DNA from: Chloroflexota bacterium
Lineage (GTDB): Bacteria > Chloroflexota > Anaerolineae > Anaerolineales > UBA4823
Direction: 5' to 3'
Assembly: GCA_029782365.1 (NCBI GenBank)
Contig: JAKOUW010000009.1
Coordinates: forward strand, 62,001 to 126,000
Length of the DNA: 64,000 bases
Below the pieces are notes generated by a model. That model was not told the origin of the DNA. It saw nothing but the letters and a program-made list of their open reading frames with translations, and did no database searches. Below are positions 26,514-35,149 of this stretch, piece by piece (the first letter of the stretch is position 1; every line of letters starts with the position of its first letter). The translations under genes and the position numbers were made by a program.

Positions 26514-27047
26514 ATGGCCTTACGCGAAATTGTCACCTTACCTGATCCGGTGCTGCGGCGCAAAGCTCGAAAAGTTACCGATTTTGGCCCAAAATTGCAG
26601 CAGTTGATCGATGATATGGTCGATTCGATGCGCGCCGAACCCGGCGTCGGCCTGGCTGCGCCGCAAGTTGGCGTGCAGGAGCGCGTGATTGTCGTCGAAT
26701 TTGGCGATGAAGAGGATGAAAAGGCGCCGCTCAAGTTGTACACGGTCGTCAACCCGGAATTTACACGTTTATCGAAAGACACCCTGGTCGGCACAGAAGG
26801 CTGCCTTTCCATCCCTGGCTACTTGGGCGAGGTAGAACGACATGCCAGCGTAGTTGTCAAAGGACAGAACCGGCGCGGCCAACCACTGACCATCAAAGCC
26901 CAGGGTTGGCTGGCACGCATTTTCCAGCATGAAATTGATCACCTTGACGGCGTTCTTTTCGTGGACAAGGCAACCAAAGTATGGCGTTTAACAAAAGAGG
27001 AGCAAGAACAAGCCGACGAACACGCCGCTCCCAGTTTAGGCGATTGA
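26514..27047 (+). CDS. def: peptide deformylase
   Basis: 177 residues. Removes the formyl group from the initiator methionine of new proteins, using Fe2+ or another metal. All three motifs are intact: 'GVGLAAPQVG' near residue 43, 'EGCLSIPG' near 95 (metal-binding Cys) and 'HEIDHLDG' near 139 (two metal-binding His and the catalytic Glu). Length is typical. recF starts 6 nt after its stop, so def-recF-MOSC is a likely operon. Confidence 0.95.
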   Translation: MALREIVTLPDPVLRRKARKVTDFGPKLQQLIDDMVDSMRAEPGVGLAAPQVGVQERVIVVEFGDEEDEKAPLKLYTVVNPEFTRLSKDTLVGTEGCLSIPGYLGEVERHASVVVKGQNRRGQPLTIKAQGWLARIFQHEIDHLDGVLFVDKATKVWRLTKEEQEQADEHAAPSLGD

Positions 27048-27053
27048 TACGCC

Positions 27054-28274
27054 ATGCGGCTGACTCATTTATCGCTGTCCAATTTCCGCAACTTCGCCCG
27101 CCTGGACACCATCGTTCCCGGCGGGCCTGTTTTGTTGGTGGGTGACAATGCCCAGGGAAAAACCAGCCTGTTGGAAGCGATTTTTTTGTTGGCTACCCTG
27201 GATTCCTTTCATGCCAGCAGCGACCGGCAAATGATCAATTTTTTGGCGGCGCGTGAAGCCCAGGGCGTGGCGCGCGTGGTCGGGACCTTCGAACGCGACC
27301 ACCGGACTCACCGCCTGGAAGTGCGCATCATTCAAGAAAACAACCCTTTGAACGGCGGGGCGCATGTGCGTAAGGAAGTGCTGTTGGATGGAAGCAAGTT
27401 AAAAACGCACGAAGCGTTGGGGCAGTTCAATGCGGTGCTGTTCTTGCCGCAAATGCTGGCGATTATCGAAGGGGCGCCCGATGAGCGCCGGCGTTACCTG
27501 AATGTGGCGCTTTCGCAAACCTCCGCGCATTACCCGGCGGCATTGTCGGAATACCAGCGCATCCTCACACAGCGCAATTCCCTGCTCAAGCAGCTCAACG
27601 AGCGTCAGGGAGACCCTAAACAATTGGACTTTTGGAACGAAGCCCTGGCTGCCCAGGGCGCGCAGATCATTCAGGCGCGCGTGCGGGCGATCTTAGATCT
27701 GGAACGCCTGGCCCGTCCGCTGCACGCCGAGCTGACGCGCAGCGAAGAGATCCTGCGCCTGAACTATCAGCCATCTTTTGATCCGATGCCTCAGTCTGCT
27801 GCCCAGTTCGCCCTGCCAATCGACGCTTCTGTTGACCGCAGCGGCCTGTCGATCGAATATATTCGCAGCGGTTTCCTCGCCAGGCTGGCCCAGGTAAGCG
27901 ATGAAGAGATCGCACGCGGGCTGACCACCTTAGGGCCGCATCGAGACGAGATGCGCATCCTGAGCAACGGCATTGATCTTGGGCTCTACGGCTCACGCGG
28001 CCAGGTGCGCACCGCTATGCTTTCGCTCAAGCTGGCTGAAGTGGCCTGGATACGCGAAAAAACGGGCCACTGGCCGGTGCTGCTGCTCGATGAGGTGCTG
28101 GCCGAATTAGATACGAAACGGCGCGCCGATTTGCTGGTGCGCCTGGCTGTGGCAGAGCAGGCTCTCTTGACCACAACCGATTTGGAGCTTTTTCCGCAAG
28201 ACTTTGTTCATAACACCAGCCTGTGGCGCGTTGGCAACGGGCGGTTGATGGAGGTTAAACATGCAGGAGGCTAA
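27054..28274 (+). CDS. recF: DNA replication and repair protein RecF
   Basis: 406 residues, an SMC-like ATPase that helps load RecA at single-strand gaps. 'LSLSNFRNFARLD' at the N-terminus is the classic RecF opening. Walker A 'GDNAQGKTS' is near residue 30, the signature region 'SRGQVRTAMLSLKLAE' near 310, and Walker B 'VLLLDEVLAELD' near 342. It is somewhat longer than the usual 360-380 residues. It is not beside dnaA/dnaN here but in an operon with def. The stop overlaps the next gene by 14 nt. Confidence 0.92.
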   Translation: MRLTHLSLSNFRNFARLDTIVPGGPVLLVGDNAQGKTSLLEAIFLLATLDSFHASSDRQMINFLAAREAQGVARVVGTFERDHRTHRLEVRIIQENNPLNGGAHVRKEVLLDGSKLKTHEALGQFNAVLFLPQMLAIIEGAPDERRRYLNVALSQTSAHYPAALSEYQRILTQRNSLLKQLNERQGDPKQLDFWNEALAAQGAQIIQARVRAILDLERLARPLHAELTRSEEILRLNYQPSFDPMPQSAAQFALPIDASVDRSGLSIEYIRSGFLARLAQVSDEEIARGLTTLGPHRDEMRILSNGIDLGLYGSRGQVRTAMLSLKLAEVAWIREKTGHWPVLLLDEVLAELDTKRRADLLVRLAVAEQALLTTTDLELFPQDFVHNTSLWRVGNGRLMEVKHAGG

Positions 28275-28734
28275 TGGCCAGGCGCATATCGTCCAAATCA
28301 ATATTTCCAAAGGCGGGGTGCCAAAAACACCAGTCGGCAGCGCCAGGGTGACCTTATTGGGGCTCGACGGCGATCAGCACAATTTTGAAGATCACGGCGG
28401 ACCTGAACGCGCCGTTTGTTTGTATGCCCTCGAGCGCATCCAGTCTCTGCAGGCTGAAGGGCATCCGATCACGCCAGGGGCGGTTGGCGAAAATTTGACG
28501 GTTGCCGGGCTGGACTGGAATAAAGTGGAACCCGGTACGCACATTCACATCGGACCGCAGTTAATTTTAGAGGTCACCCGCTTTACCGTACCGTGCAATA
28601 CCATCCAAGACGCTTTTCTAAATCACGATTACGGGCGCATCTCTCAGACCCAACACCCGGGTTGGTCGCGTGTGTACGCACGCGTCATTCAAGAAGGTGT
28701 TGTTAACAGCGGAGACAGCGTCTGGCTGGAATAG
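28261..28734 (+). CDS. MOSC domain protein
   Basis: 157 residues, essentially one MOSC domain, the sulfur- and metal-carrier fold related to molybdenum cofactor sulfurase C-termini. 'GLDGDQHNFEDHGGPERAVC' near residue 36 and 'GAVGENLTV' near 77 are family landmarks, and the conserved Cys lies in 'FTVPCNTI' near residue 115. Proteins of this size (YiiM-like) can detoxify N-hydroxylated bases or handle sulfur; which applies here is open. The ATG lies inside the end of recF, so translation is coupled. Confidence 0.85.
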   Translation: MQEANGQAHIVQINISKGGVPKTPVGSARVTLLGLDGDQHNFEDHGGPERAVCLYALERIQSLQAEGHPITPGAVGENLTVAGLDWNKVEPGTHIHIGPQLILEVTRFTVPCNTIQDAFLNHDYGRISQTQHPGWSRVYARVIQEGVVNSGDSVWLE

Positions 28735-28736
28735 CC

Positions 28737-29462
28737 TCACCTGCCAGGGGGAGCCAGCGGGCGTTTGGCCGGAATCCCCACCAGGCGCGGGTAGATAGTG
28801 GGGGTGGCGGCGATTTTTCTTACCACCACCAGGAAGCGCTCTTCCACCACTCCGGGCAGCGTCACTGGCATCAACTGGCGCAGCTCACCGCCCAACAGTT
28901 TCAAAGCGTGTTCTGATGCAACCGCTTCCACCGGCGCGCTCTCACCTTTCATGGCAATCATTCCCCCGCCAATTCGCACCAGCGGCAAAAGGTATTCAAC
29001 CAGGGTGGGCATGGCAGCTACCGCGCGCGCGATGGCCCAATCATATTGTTCGCGGTGTGCGGCCATCCGGCCGACCACTTCGGCGCGTTCCTGCAGCACC
29101 TGCACATTTTCGAGACTCAGCACCCGGCTGATATGCCGGCAAAACTCAGCCTTCTTGCCGACTGACTCGACCAGGGTCAACTGCATGTTCGGATATGCAA
29201 TCTTGAGCACCAGGCCGGGAAAACCTGCGCCCGTGCCGACGTCGATCACCCGGTCAACCGGCGTGTCGCGCATCGCCAGCAGGCAGGTCAGCGAATCTTG
29301 AAAATGCTTCACACGGATGGATTCGACATCGCGAATTGCAGTCAGGTTAAAACGGCTGTTCCAATCCAGCAGTTCCTGCTCATAGCGGGTGATGGCGGCC
29401 TGCTGCCGTTTGTTCAGACGCACATTGACCTGTTGAAATACCTGCTCTGCCAGCTTCTCCAT
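28737..29462 (-). CDS. rsmG: 16S rRNA (guanine527-N7)-methyltransferase
   Basis: 241 residues. Methylates G527 of 16S rRNA with S-adenosylmethionine. 'YEQELLDWNSRFNLTAIRD' near residue 27 and the SAM-binding motif 'VIDVGTGAGFPGLVLKIA' near 71 identify RsmG. Convergent with the MOSC gene, with 2 nt between stops. A TATAAT ends 7 nt before the ATG, so a leaderless mRNA is expected. It is not next to mnmG or parAB as in many bacteria. Confidence 0.93.
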   Translation of the reverse strand: MEKLAEQVFQQVNVRLNKRQQAAITRYEQELLDWNSRFNLTAIRDVESIRVKHFQDSLTCLLAMRDTPVDRVIDVGTGAGFPGLVLKIAYPNMQLTLVESVGKKAEFCRHISRVLSLENVQVLQERAEVVGRMAAHREQYDWAIARAVAAMPTLVEYLLPLVRIGGGMIAMKGESAPVEAVASEHALKLLGGELRQLMPVTLPGVVEERFLVVVRKIAATPTIYPRLVGIPAKRPLAPPGR

Positions 29463-29469
29463 TGTTAAA

Positions 29470-29475
29470 ATTATA
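29470..29475 (-). promoter_or_regulatory. -10 element of rsmG; predicted leaderless start
   Basis: On the minus strand TATAAT is followed by 7 nt (TTTAACA) and then the rsmG ATG. No ribosome-binding site fits between them. Confidence 0.65.
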
Positions 29476-29587
29476 CCAGCCTATACTCTCTGCCCTGTAT
29501 GAACACTCTTTTTTCCACTTAGCAGGAGCAAATTGATAAAATGCAATCATCACTGTCTGGCAAGCAGATCGAATTTCTCCAGGTGGG

Positions 29588-29616
29588 TTGCGTTTAATAC
29601 TCGAATTGGCTACAAT
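29588..29616 (+). promoter_or_regulatory. promoter of the C39/LysM gene; predicted leaderless start
   Basis: TTGCGT (29588-29593), a 17-nt spacer and TACAAT (29611-29616) form a good sigma70-type promoter. The ATG at 29624 begins 7 nt after the -10, right at the predicted transcription start. Confidence 0.65.
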
Positions 29617-29623
29617 GCATGCT

Positions 29624-30784
29624 ATGAGCAGCAAAATCATCAAAGGATTGATCGTTATCTGGCTGGCCTGCGGGTTGGCAGTGAGCTTGCCCGTCCAGGC
29701 TGGCACACTGCCCGATACAGCTTACATTCCCAACGTAAGCGGCCAGGCGCAGCAGTATGTCTTGTCATGCGAATCGCGCTCGGCCGTTGATTGGGCTGCT
29801 TTTTGGGGTGTGAGCATCAGCGAAAGTGAATTCCTGGCGGCATTGCCCCGCTCGGACAACCCGGAAGCGGGTTTTGTGGGAGATCCGAACGGCGCCTGGG
29901 GCGGCATCCCCCCGGCCAGCTATGGGGTGCACGCCGAGCCGGTTGCCCGCCTGCTGCGCGCCTATGGCCTGCAAGCGCAGGCCCAAAAAGGGCTGAGCTG
30001 GAACGATCTGCGCGCCGAAATTGCCGCCGGTCGCCCGGCGATCGTGTGGGTGATCGGCCAAATGTGGAGCGGTACACCCATCGATTACACAGCACAAGAT
30101 GGAACCACGACCACCGTCGCTCGTTTTGAGCACAGCATGATCTTGTTTGGTTATGATGAATCACACGTGCATGTCACAGACGCCTACAGCGGCTGGAACC
30201 AGACCTATCCATTAGAGACTTTCCTGGCATCCTGGAAGGTGCTGGGCAACATGGCCATCACCGGACAGGGGTTGTCAAGCCCGGCCCAGCCCACTGTTCC
30301 GCCCAACAATTCACCTTCGGCAGAAACCTATACTGTAATCCGCGGCGACTATCTTTCGGCGCTGGCTGAACGTTTCGGTACAACCTGGGTTATCCTGGCC
30401 GAATTGAATCATATAGCCTATCCGTATGTGATCTACCCGGGCCAACAGCTCAAACTGCCGAACAGCCAGCCATCTTCGCCTACTGAAGTCAGCCCGGAAA
30501 CCAGCGTTGCCCAACCAACGCCAAGTTACCGCTTCCATTTGCTGCTGCCCATGATCGCCGGAGGGCAGCCAGCCAGTGAGCCGCCGCCTGCCACGCAGGA
30601 GCCCTCGCTGCCTACGCTTGCCGCCACAGAAACGCCAGCGCCTAAGGTGTATATCGTGCAGGCCGGAGATTTTTTGATCGAGCTGGCCAATCGCTTCGGC
30701 GTTGATTGGCGGAAGTTGGCCGACTTGAACAACATCCCATATCCCTATGTTATCTATCCAGGCCAACAGTTGACCTTACCTTAA
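29624..30784 (+). CDS. secreted C39-like cysteine peptidase with two LysM domains
   Basis: 386 residues from ATG 29624; in-frame ATG 29615 and TTG 29588 overlap the promoter and are rejected. A signal peptide ends near 'PVQAG'. The peptidase-like part has the candidate catalytic Cys in 'QQYVLSCESRSAVDWAAF' and His/Asp in 'FEHSMILFGYDE...VTDAYSG', as in C39_2 domains. Two LysM domains (about 234-280 and 341-386, both ending 'YPYVIYPGQQL') flank a Pro/Thr-rich linker and should bind peptidoglycan or related glycans. Likely an envelope-bound peptidase; the substrate is unknown. Confidence 0.8.
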   Translation: MSSKIIKGLIVIWLACGLAVSLPVQAGTLPDTAYIPNVSGQAQQYVLSCESRSAVDWAAFWGVSISESEFLAALPRSDNPEAGFVGDPNGAWGGIPPASYGVHAEPVARLLRAYGLQAQAQKGLSWNDLRAEIAAGRPAIVWVIGQMWSGTPIDYTAQDGTTTTVARFEHSMILFGYDESHVHVTDAYSGWNQTYPLETFLASWKVLGNMAITGQGLSSPAQPTVPPNNSPSAETYTVIRGDYLSALAERFGTTWVILAELNHIAYPYVIYPGQQLKLPNSQPSSPTEVSPETSVAQPTPSYRFHLLLPMIAGGQPASEPPPATQEPSLPTLAATETPAPKVYIVQAGDFLIELANRFGVDWRKLADLNNIPYPYVIYPGQQLTLP

Positions 30785-30788
30785 TATA

Positions 30789-30820
30789 AAAAATGGACGG
30801 CGTCGCCGCCGCCCATTTTC
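30789..30820. terminator. bidirectional terminator between the C39/LysM and DUF4349 genes
   Basis: A GC-rich palindrome with flanking A and T runs: AAAAAATGGACGGCG / CGCCGCCCATTTT around a 3-nt loop. Either strand yields a stem followed by U-rich sequence, fitting its place between two convergent genes. Confidence 0.7.
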
Positions 30821-30822
30821 TC

Positions 30823-31749
30823 TTATTTCGCTTTACGGCGCAGCACCAGCCGCACCAGCAGATAAATCACGAACACCACAACTGCCAGGATCAGGAACAG
30901 CGGCAGAACATACAGGATAAAGACGATGATGACGTTCGCCAGGCCCTGCAGAGTATTCACCAGCGCCTGGAGGGCGTCCCGCGCTACGGCTGACGGCTGC
31001 CAGCCTCCCCCGCTGACAGGTTGGACAGCTGCGTTGGCTGTCAGGTCAACATTGATCATCGACAGAGCGGCGGATTGTTCATAATATTTCATCTGGCCTT
31101 TGATGACTTCGATCTGTTCGCGCGTCTGCACCAGTTGGTTATAGACTGCCAGCACATCCTCGGTCTTGGTAGCTGAGTCCATAATCTTTTGCAGTTGGCT
31201 TTCTGCCGCCTCCAGGTTGCGCAGACGAGACTGCAAGTCAGTATATTCGCTGGTGACATCCTGGCTGGTGATATTCTCCGTGATGATGGGCAGCGTTGTC
31301 TCCGCCCGGATGCGGCTCATCGCTTCATCCAGTTTTTCTACTGGCACACGAATGGACACTGTGGCGTGCGGAGCCTGCACGCCGCTGGACAACTGCACCT
31401 GCACGACATTGGCCGTGACAACATATCCGCCCATTTCTTCCGCCATCTTGCTAATGCGCTGAGAAACGGTGATTGGGTCGTTGACATAAATGCTGATGTT
31501 GGCATTCTTAATGACGAGGCGGTTGGCCTGGGCTTCACCCGATGAGCTGGTATTCGTGGTTGGCCCGTTGTAGGCGTCGGAGGCCGTTGAACCGGCGCTG
31601 CCGCCTGCCCCGCCGCTCGTTTGGAACGATTTATTCGAGTACTCCAGCGGGGGCGCTCCTGGCGCAGTCTGGGCAGCGGGCGTGGCTGCTGAGCATGCGG
31701 CTAACAAACTGGCTACGATGATTACGATTGAAATCAGGCGAGTTTTCAT
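30823..31749 (-). CDS. DUF4349 domain lipoprotein
   Basis: 308 residues. The signal peptide ends in lipobox 'LLAACS' near residue 19. A low-complexity Gly/Ser/Thr stretch follows, then the DUF4349 domain ('IKNANISIYVNDPITVSQRI', 'EMGGYVVTANV'). A long coiled coil ('LQSRLRNLEAAESQLQKIMD') and one transmembrane helix near 270-300 with a basic 'RLVLRRKAK' tail complete it. AAAGGAG lies before the ATG. The family is widespread in cell envelopes without a known biochemical role. Confidence 0.85.
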   Translation of the reverse strand: MKTRLISIVIIVASLLAACSAATPAAQTAPGAPPLEYSNKSFQTSGGAGGSAGSTASDAYNGPTTNTSSSGEAQANRLVIKNANISIYVNDPITVSQRISKMAEEMGGYVVTANVVQVQLSSGVQAPHATVSIRVPVEKLDEAMSRIRAETTLPIITENITSQDVTSEYTDLQSRLRNLEAAESQLQKIMDSATKTEDVLAVYNQLVQTREQIEVIKGQMKYYEQSAALSMINVDLTANAAVQPVSGGGWQPSAVARDALQALVNTLQGLANVIIVFILYVLPLFLILAVVVFVIYLLVRLVLRRKAK

Positions 31750-31867
31750 TTGTGACTTCTCCTTTAGTTTTCGGTGATGCTAATCGGCTATCCATGAGAC
31801 GCAATTCATCGCCAAATGGTTCCAACGGGAGGCTTCGGCTGATTTTATAAAATGAAAAGAGCCAGGA

Positions 31868-32596
31868 TTACCAACCTGCAGCGAGGCGTTGAATATGCCT
31901 CTCTGGCAGGCCTGCGCTGCGCATACGTTCCTGCACGGCAGCGATATCATAGGCCACGCGGCGGAATTCCCAGGTGCCCGTTTCAGGCTCGAAGATGGCA
32001 TAAGCCGAGCGCGGATCGCGGTCGCGCGGCTGCCCCACTGAGCCGGGGTTGATGATGGTGCGCGGGGTCAGCGTGGTTTGGGTGAAATTTTCGGGCACCA
32101 GCAGGCGGGCTGAGCGGGTATCATCGGGCAGGTAATACAACACCGGCAGATGAGTGTGACCGACAAAGCAAAATGGAGTGCCGAAATAGTCAAAATTCAA
32201 AGTAGCGGTACGGGTGTCAAGCAGGTATTCCCATACCGGTTGGCGTGGGCTGCCATGTGCCAGGGTAACATCGCCGATCACCAGGGTCTCTTGCAAACTT
32301 TTCAAGAACCCTGAATTCTCCACTGTAAGCGAGTTTCGTGTCCATTGTATCGCCTGGCGGGCTTCAGGGTTGAAGGCAGTAATATCGATTTGTTCAAGAG
32401 CGGCAGCATCGTGGTTTCCAAGGATACATGCCAGGTTCGGCAGGCCGCGAATCAGCTCGACGCATGGGTTCGGGTCAGGGCCATAACCGACCAGGTCCCC
32501 CAAACACCAGACAGCATCGACGCTGCCAGCTTCCTTCAAGACCGACTCTAAGGCATCCAGGTTGGCGTGAATATCAGAGATGACCAGGATATGCAT
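31868..32596 (-). CDS. metallophosphoesterase (YfcE/MJ0936-like)
   Basis: 242 residues with the complete calcineurin-like motif set: 'ISDIHANLDAL' at residue 6, 'GDLVGYGPDP', 'LGNHD', 'LAHGSP' and 'VGHTH'. These bind two metals and hydrolyse phosphodiesters or phosphomonoesters. The substrate is unknown. The mRNA is probably leaderless: TGCTAACAT ends 6 nt before the ATG on the minus strand. Confidence 0.85.
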   Translation of the reverse strand: MHILVISDIHANLDALESVLKEAGSVDAVWCLGDLVGYGPDPNPCVELIRGLPNLACILGNHDAAALEQIDITAFNPEARQAIQWTRNSLTVENSGFLKSLQETLVIGDVTLAHGSPRQPVWEYLLDTRTATLNFDYFGTPFCFVGHTHLPVLYYLPDDTRSARLLVPENFTQTTLTPRTIINPGSVGQPRDRDPRSAYAIFEPETGTWEFRRVAYDIAAVQERMRSAGLPERHIQRLAAGW

Positions 32597-32602
32597 GGTT
32601 CA

Positions 32603-32611
32603 ATGTTAGCA
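32603..32611 (-). promoter_or_regulatory. extended -10 of the metallophosphoesterase gene; predicted leaderless start
   Basis: TGCTAACAT followed by TGAACC and the ATG. It mirrors the TGCTAAAAT-6 nt-ATG arrangement of the cNMP/bPH gene. Confidence 0.5.
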
Positions 32612-32629
32612 TATAATCCTGGTTTATGG

Positions 32630-33388
32630 TTATTGTTTTACCCGCCAAAGCTGGTAAAAACCCAGGTTGCCGGTCTCGCCGTCTGAATGAAAAGATTCAA
32701 TCACTTCAAATCCGTTTTCACCTGCCAATTGCTCCAGCTCAGCCGGTTGGAAATGATGGACATACCGCAGTCCGCTGCCTCCACTGCGCCAATCCAAAAG
32801 AAAGTCGCCAGGATCCACCTCCGCCGGGTTGATACCGGCTTTCTCCCAGGGTTGGAGGCGCGCCGCCAGGCGCGGGCTGTTTAGAAACTGCCAGTTGGAA
32901 TGGATAAAGACACCTTCCGGAGCCAGGTACGTGCGTACATGCGCCAGGAATGCATTCCGCAGCGCCTGTCCGGGCAGGTGGTGCATCACGGCAAGAGCAA
33001 GGACGGTATCATAAGCTACTACGGGCAGGTTCACCTGCCAGGACGCCTGAGTAAGGTCTTGTTGGAAAAACTCAACGTGAAGACCTCCATTAATCTCAGA
33101 TGGCGGCGCTAAAACGATAGCGGCCTGTGCCTGGCGGGCGTGTTCCAGCAGGCCTGCACTGAAATCGAGGCCGGTGTAGGAACCCTGGTGATGGGCCTCG
33201 ACCAGCCTGCGCGCCAGCTCGCCATTACCACAGCCCAAATCCAGAATCCGTTTTCCCAAACGGCCTGCCCGCAGCAGGCGCAGCATTCCAGGTTGGATAC
33301 GTTGGCGGGTTGCCGAAAATTGGACTGCAAAGGTCTGGTAAAATTGAGAATTAAGCGCCAGGAGCTGCCGGGCTGTCGAGTCTTGCAT
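32630..33388 (-). CDS. class I SAM-dependent methyltransferase
   Basis: 252 residues from ATG 33388, chosen because TATAAT ends 6 nt upstream; the longer ORF start at 33445 would lie upstream of the promoter. SAM-binding motif I 'ILDLGCGNGELARRL' is near residue 46, followed by 'YTGLDFSAGLL' and 'VLALAVMHHLPG'. The N-terminal 'LNSQFYQTFAVQFSATRQRI' resembles tRNA or small-molecule methyltransferases, but the acceptor cannot be named. Divergent from elp3 with 45 nt between start codons. Confidence 0.8.
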   Translation of the reverse strand: MQDSTARQLLALNSQFYQTFAVQFSATRQRIQPGMLRLLRAGRLGKRILDLGCGNGELARRLVEAHHQGSYTGLDFSAGLLEHARQAQAAIVLAPPSEINGGLHVEFFQQDLTQASWQVNLPVVAYDTVLALAVMHHLPGQALRNAFLAHVRTYLAPEGVFIHSNWQFLNSPRLAARLQPWEKAGINPAEVDPGDFLLDWRSGGSGLRYVHHFQPAELEQLAGENGFEVIESFHSDGETGNLGFYQLWRVKQ

Positions 33389-33394
33389 GCTGCG

Positions 33395-33400
33395 ATTATA
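33395..33400 (-). promoter_or_regulatory. -10 element of the methyltransferase gene; predicted leaderless start
   Basis: TATAAT, CGCAGC, ATG on the minus strand: consensus -10 with only 6 nt before the start codon. Confidence 0.6.
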
Positions 33401-33433
33401 GCTTACCTGGCTTGTTCCGATCGAATTGAAAAA

Positions 33434-35041
33434 ATGATGGATCAAAAAAGCTGGTTAGAAGCAAGAAAATACACCCCGGAGCTGCTATCCATAGCCCGGG
33501 ATATCCTGGTAGAGGTGCGGGCTGGCCGCGATGTGACGGCTGCCGTCCAGCGGCATCCGCGGCCGGATGGCGGCTATATCGGTAAACACATTCTGGTGGC
33601 GGCGTACCACCAGGCGGTTGAGGCTGGCGAGTGGCCGCAAGACAATAAACTGATGGAACGCATCCGCATGAAACCCGTCCGCACCCTGTCTGGCGTGACA
33701 ACCGTGACAGTCTTGACCAAGCCGTATCCCTGCCCTGGGAAATGCATCTTCTGCCCGACCGATGTGCGCATGCCCAAGAGCTACCTGCCCGATGAACCTG
33801 GGGCGCGCCGGGCCCTGGAACACCAGTTTGACCCCTTCACTCAGGTGGCAGCCCGCATCCAGGCTTTGGAAGCGGTTGGTCACCCGACCGATAAAATCGA
33901 ACTGCTGATCTTGGGTGGCACCTGGAGCGCCTACCGGCGCGATTACCAAGAGTGGTTCGTACGCCGCTGCCTGGAAGCGATGAACGGCGTGGAATCTGCC
34001 AGCCTGGCCGAAGCCCAAGCGCTGAACGAAACTGCCGCCCACCGCAATGTTGGCCTGGTCATCGAAACACGCCCCGATCATGTTGATGGCAAAGAGCTCG
34101 CCTGGCTGCGCTATTTGGGTGTTACCAAAGTGCAAATGGGCGCCCAGAGCCTGGATGATTACATTTTAGAAATCAACCAGCGCGGCCATACGGTCGCCGA
34201 AACGCACGCCGCCGTGCAAAAACTGCGCCTGGCTGGGTTCAAAATCGTGCTCCACTGGATGCCGAATTTGTTGGGCGCTACGCCTGCTTCCGACAAGGCC
34301 GACTTCGCCCACCTGTGGGACGGCCTGTGTCCAGATGAAATTAAAATCTATCCCTGCCAACTGCTGGCCAACGCCGATCTTTACGCCTACTGGCAGCGCG
34401 GTGAATACCAACCCTATACCACTCAGGAATTGGTGGACTTAATCGCTGATGTCAAGCCCAGCATCCCGATCTACTGCCGGGTCAACCGGGTCATTCGTGA
34501 CATCCCTTCCACCAACGTGGTGGAAGGCAACAAGCGCACCAGCCTGCGCCAGGATATACAGGACGAGATGCAGCGCCGCGGCACGCGCTGCCGCTGCATT
34601 CGCTGTCGCGAGGTGCGCAAGCAAAACGTTGAGCAGTCTGACCTGCGCCTGGATCACATGGTTTACCAGGCCGACGGAGCGCATGAGCATTTCCTGAGCT
34701 TTGTCACCGACGATGACCGGCTGGCGGGTTTTCTGCGCCTTTCGCTGCCCCAGCAAGACCCCGCTGAGCTCGGATTGCAAGATTTGCACGGCGCCGCGAT
34801 CATCCGTGAGGTGCACGTTTATGGACAGTCCCTGCCGGTGGGTATGGAGCAGTGGGGCGCGGCTCAGCATGCCGGCCTCGGCACCCGCCTGATCCGCCTG
34901 GCAGAAAAGACCGCGCACGAAAATGGCTACCAGCGGCTGGCTGTCATCTCTGCCATCGGCACCCGGCGGTATTATATCGACCGAGGGTTTGAACGCGGCG
35001 AGCTTTACCTGGTGAAAAACCTGCCAGAAGGTGACACTTAG
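33434..35041 (+). CDS. elp3: Elongator-type tRNA U34 modification enzyme Elp3 (radical SAM + GNAT)
   Basis: 535 residues from ATG 33434 (33437 is equally possible); the ORF-track N-terminus from 33140 is antisense to the methyltransferase gene and is rejected. 'ARKYTPELLSIARDILVEV' is the typical Elp3 opening. A radical-SAM cluster motif 'CPGKCIFC' is near residue 100, then 'VQMGAQSLDDYILEINQRGH'. A basic Cys-rich segment 'RRGTRCRCIRCREV' precedes the C-terminal acetyltransferase domain ('HAGLGTRLIRLAEKTA', 'GTRRYYIDRGFE'). It adds carboxymethyl-type groups to wobble uridine. Bacterial Elp3 proteins are known from Dehalococcoides, consistent with a Chloroflexota origin. Confidence 0.9.
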   Translation: MMDQKSWLEARKYTPELLSIARDILVEVRAGRDVTAAVQRHPRPDGGYIGKHILVAAYHQAVEAGEWPQDNKLMERIRMKPVRTLSGVTTVTVLTKPYPCPGKCIFCPTDVRMPKSYLPDEPGARRALEHQFDPFTQVAARIQALEAVGHPTDKIELLILGGTWSAYRRDYQEWFVRRCLEAMNGVESASLAEAQALNETAAHRNVGLVIETRPDHVDGKELAWLRYLGVTKVQMGAQSLDDYILEINQRGHTVAETHAAVQKLRLAGFKIVLHWMPNLLGATPASDKADFAHLWDGLCPDEIKIYPCQLLANADLYAYWQRGEYQPYTTQELVDLIADVKPSIPIYCRVNRVIRDIPSTNVVEGNKRTSLRQDIQDEMQRRGTRCRCIRCREVRKQNVEQSDLRLDHMVYQADGAHEHFLSFVTDDDRLAGFLRLSLPQQDPAELGLQDLHGAAIIREVHVYGQSLPVGMEQWGAAQHAGLGTRLIRLAEKTAHENGYQRLAVISAIGTRRYYIDRGFERGELYLVKNLPEGDT

Positions 35042-35149
35042 CGCAAACAGACAGGATAAGAATCCATTGCGGTAAAGACGGTATTAAGCGACAATATACT
35101 CGCATATTTCCGGCATTTTTGATTCCCATTTCCCAGAAAGGATCCCTGT

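Noticed and set aside
33140-33433. N-terminal part of the Elp3 ORF in the track
   Set aside because: It is antisense to the methyltransferase gene; the typical Elp3 start begins after 33434.
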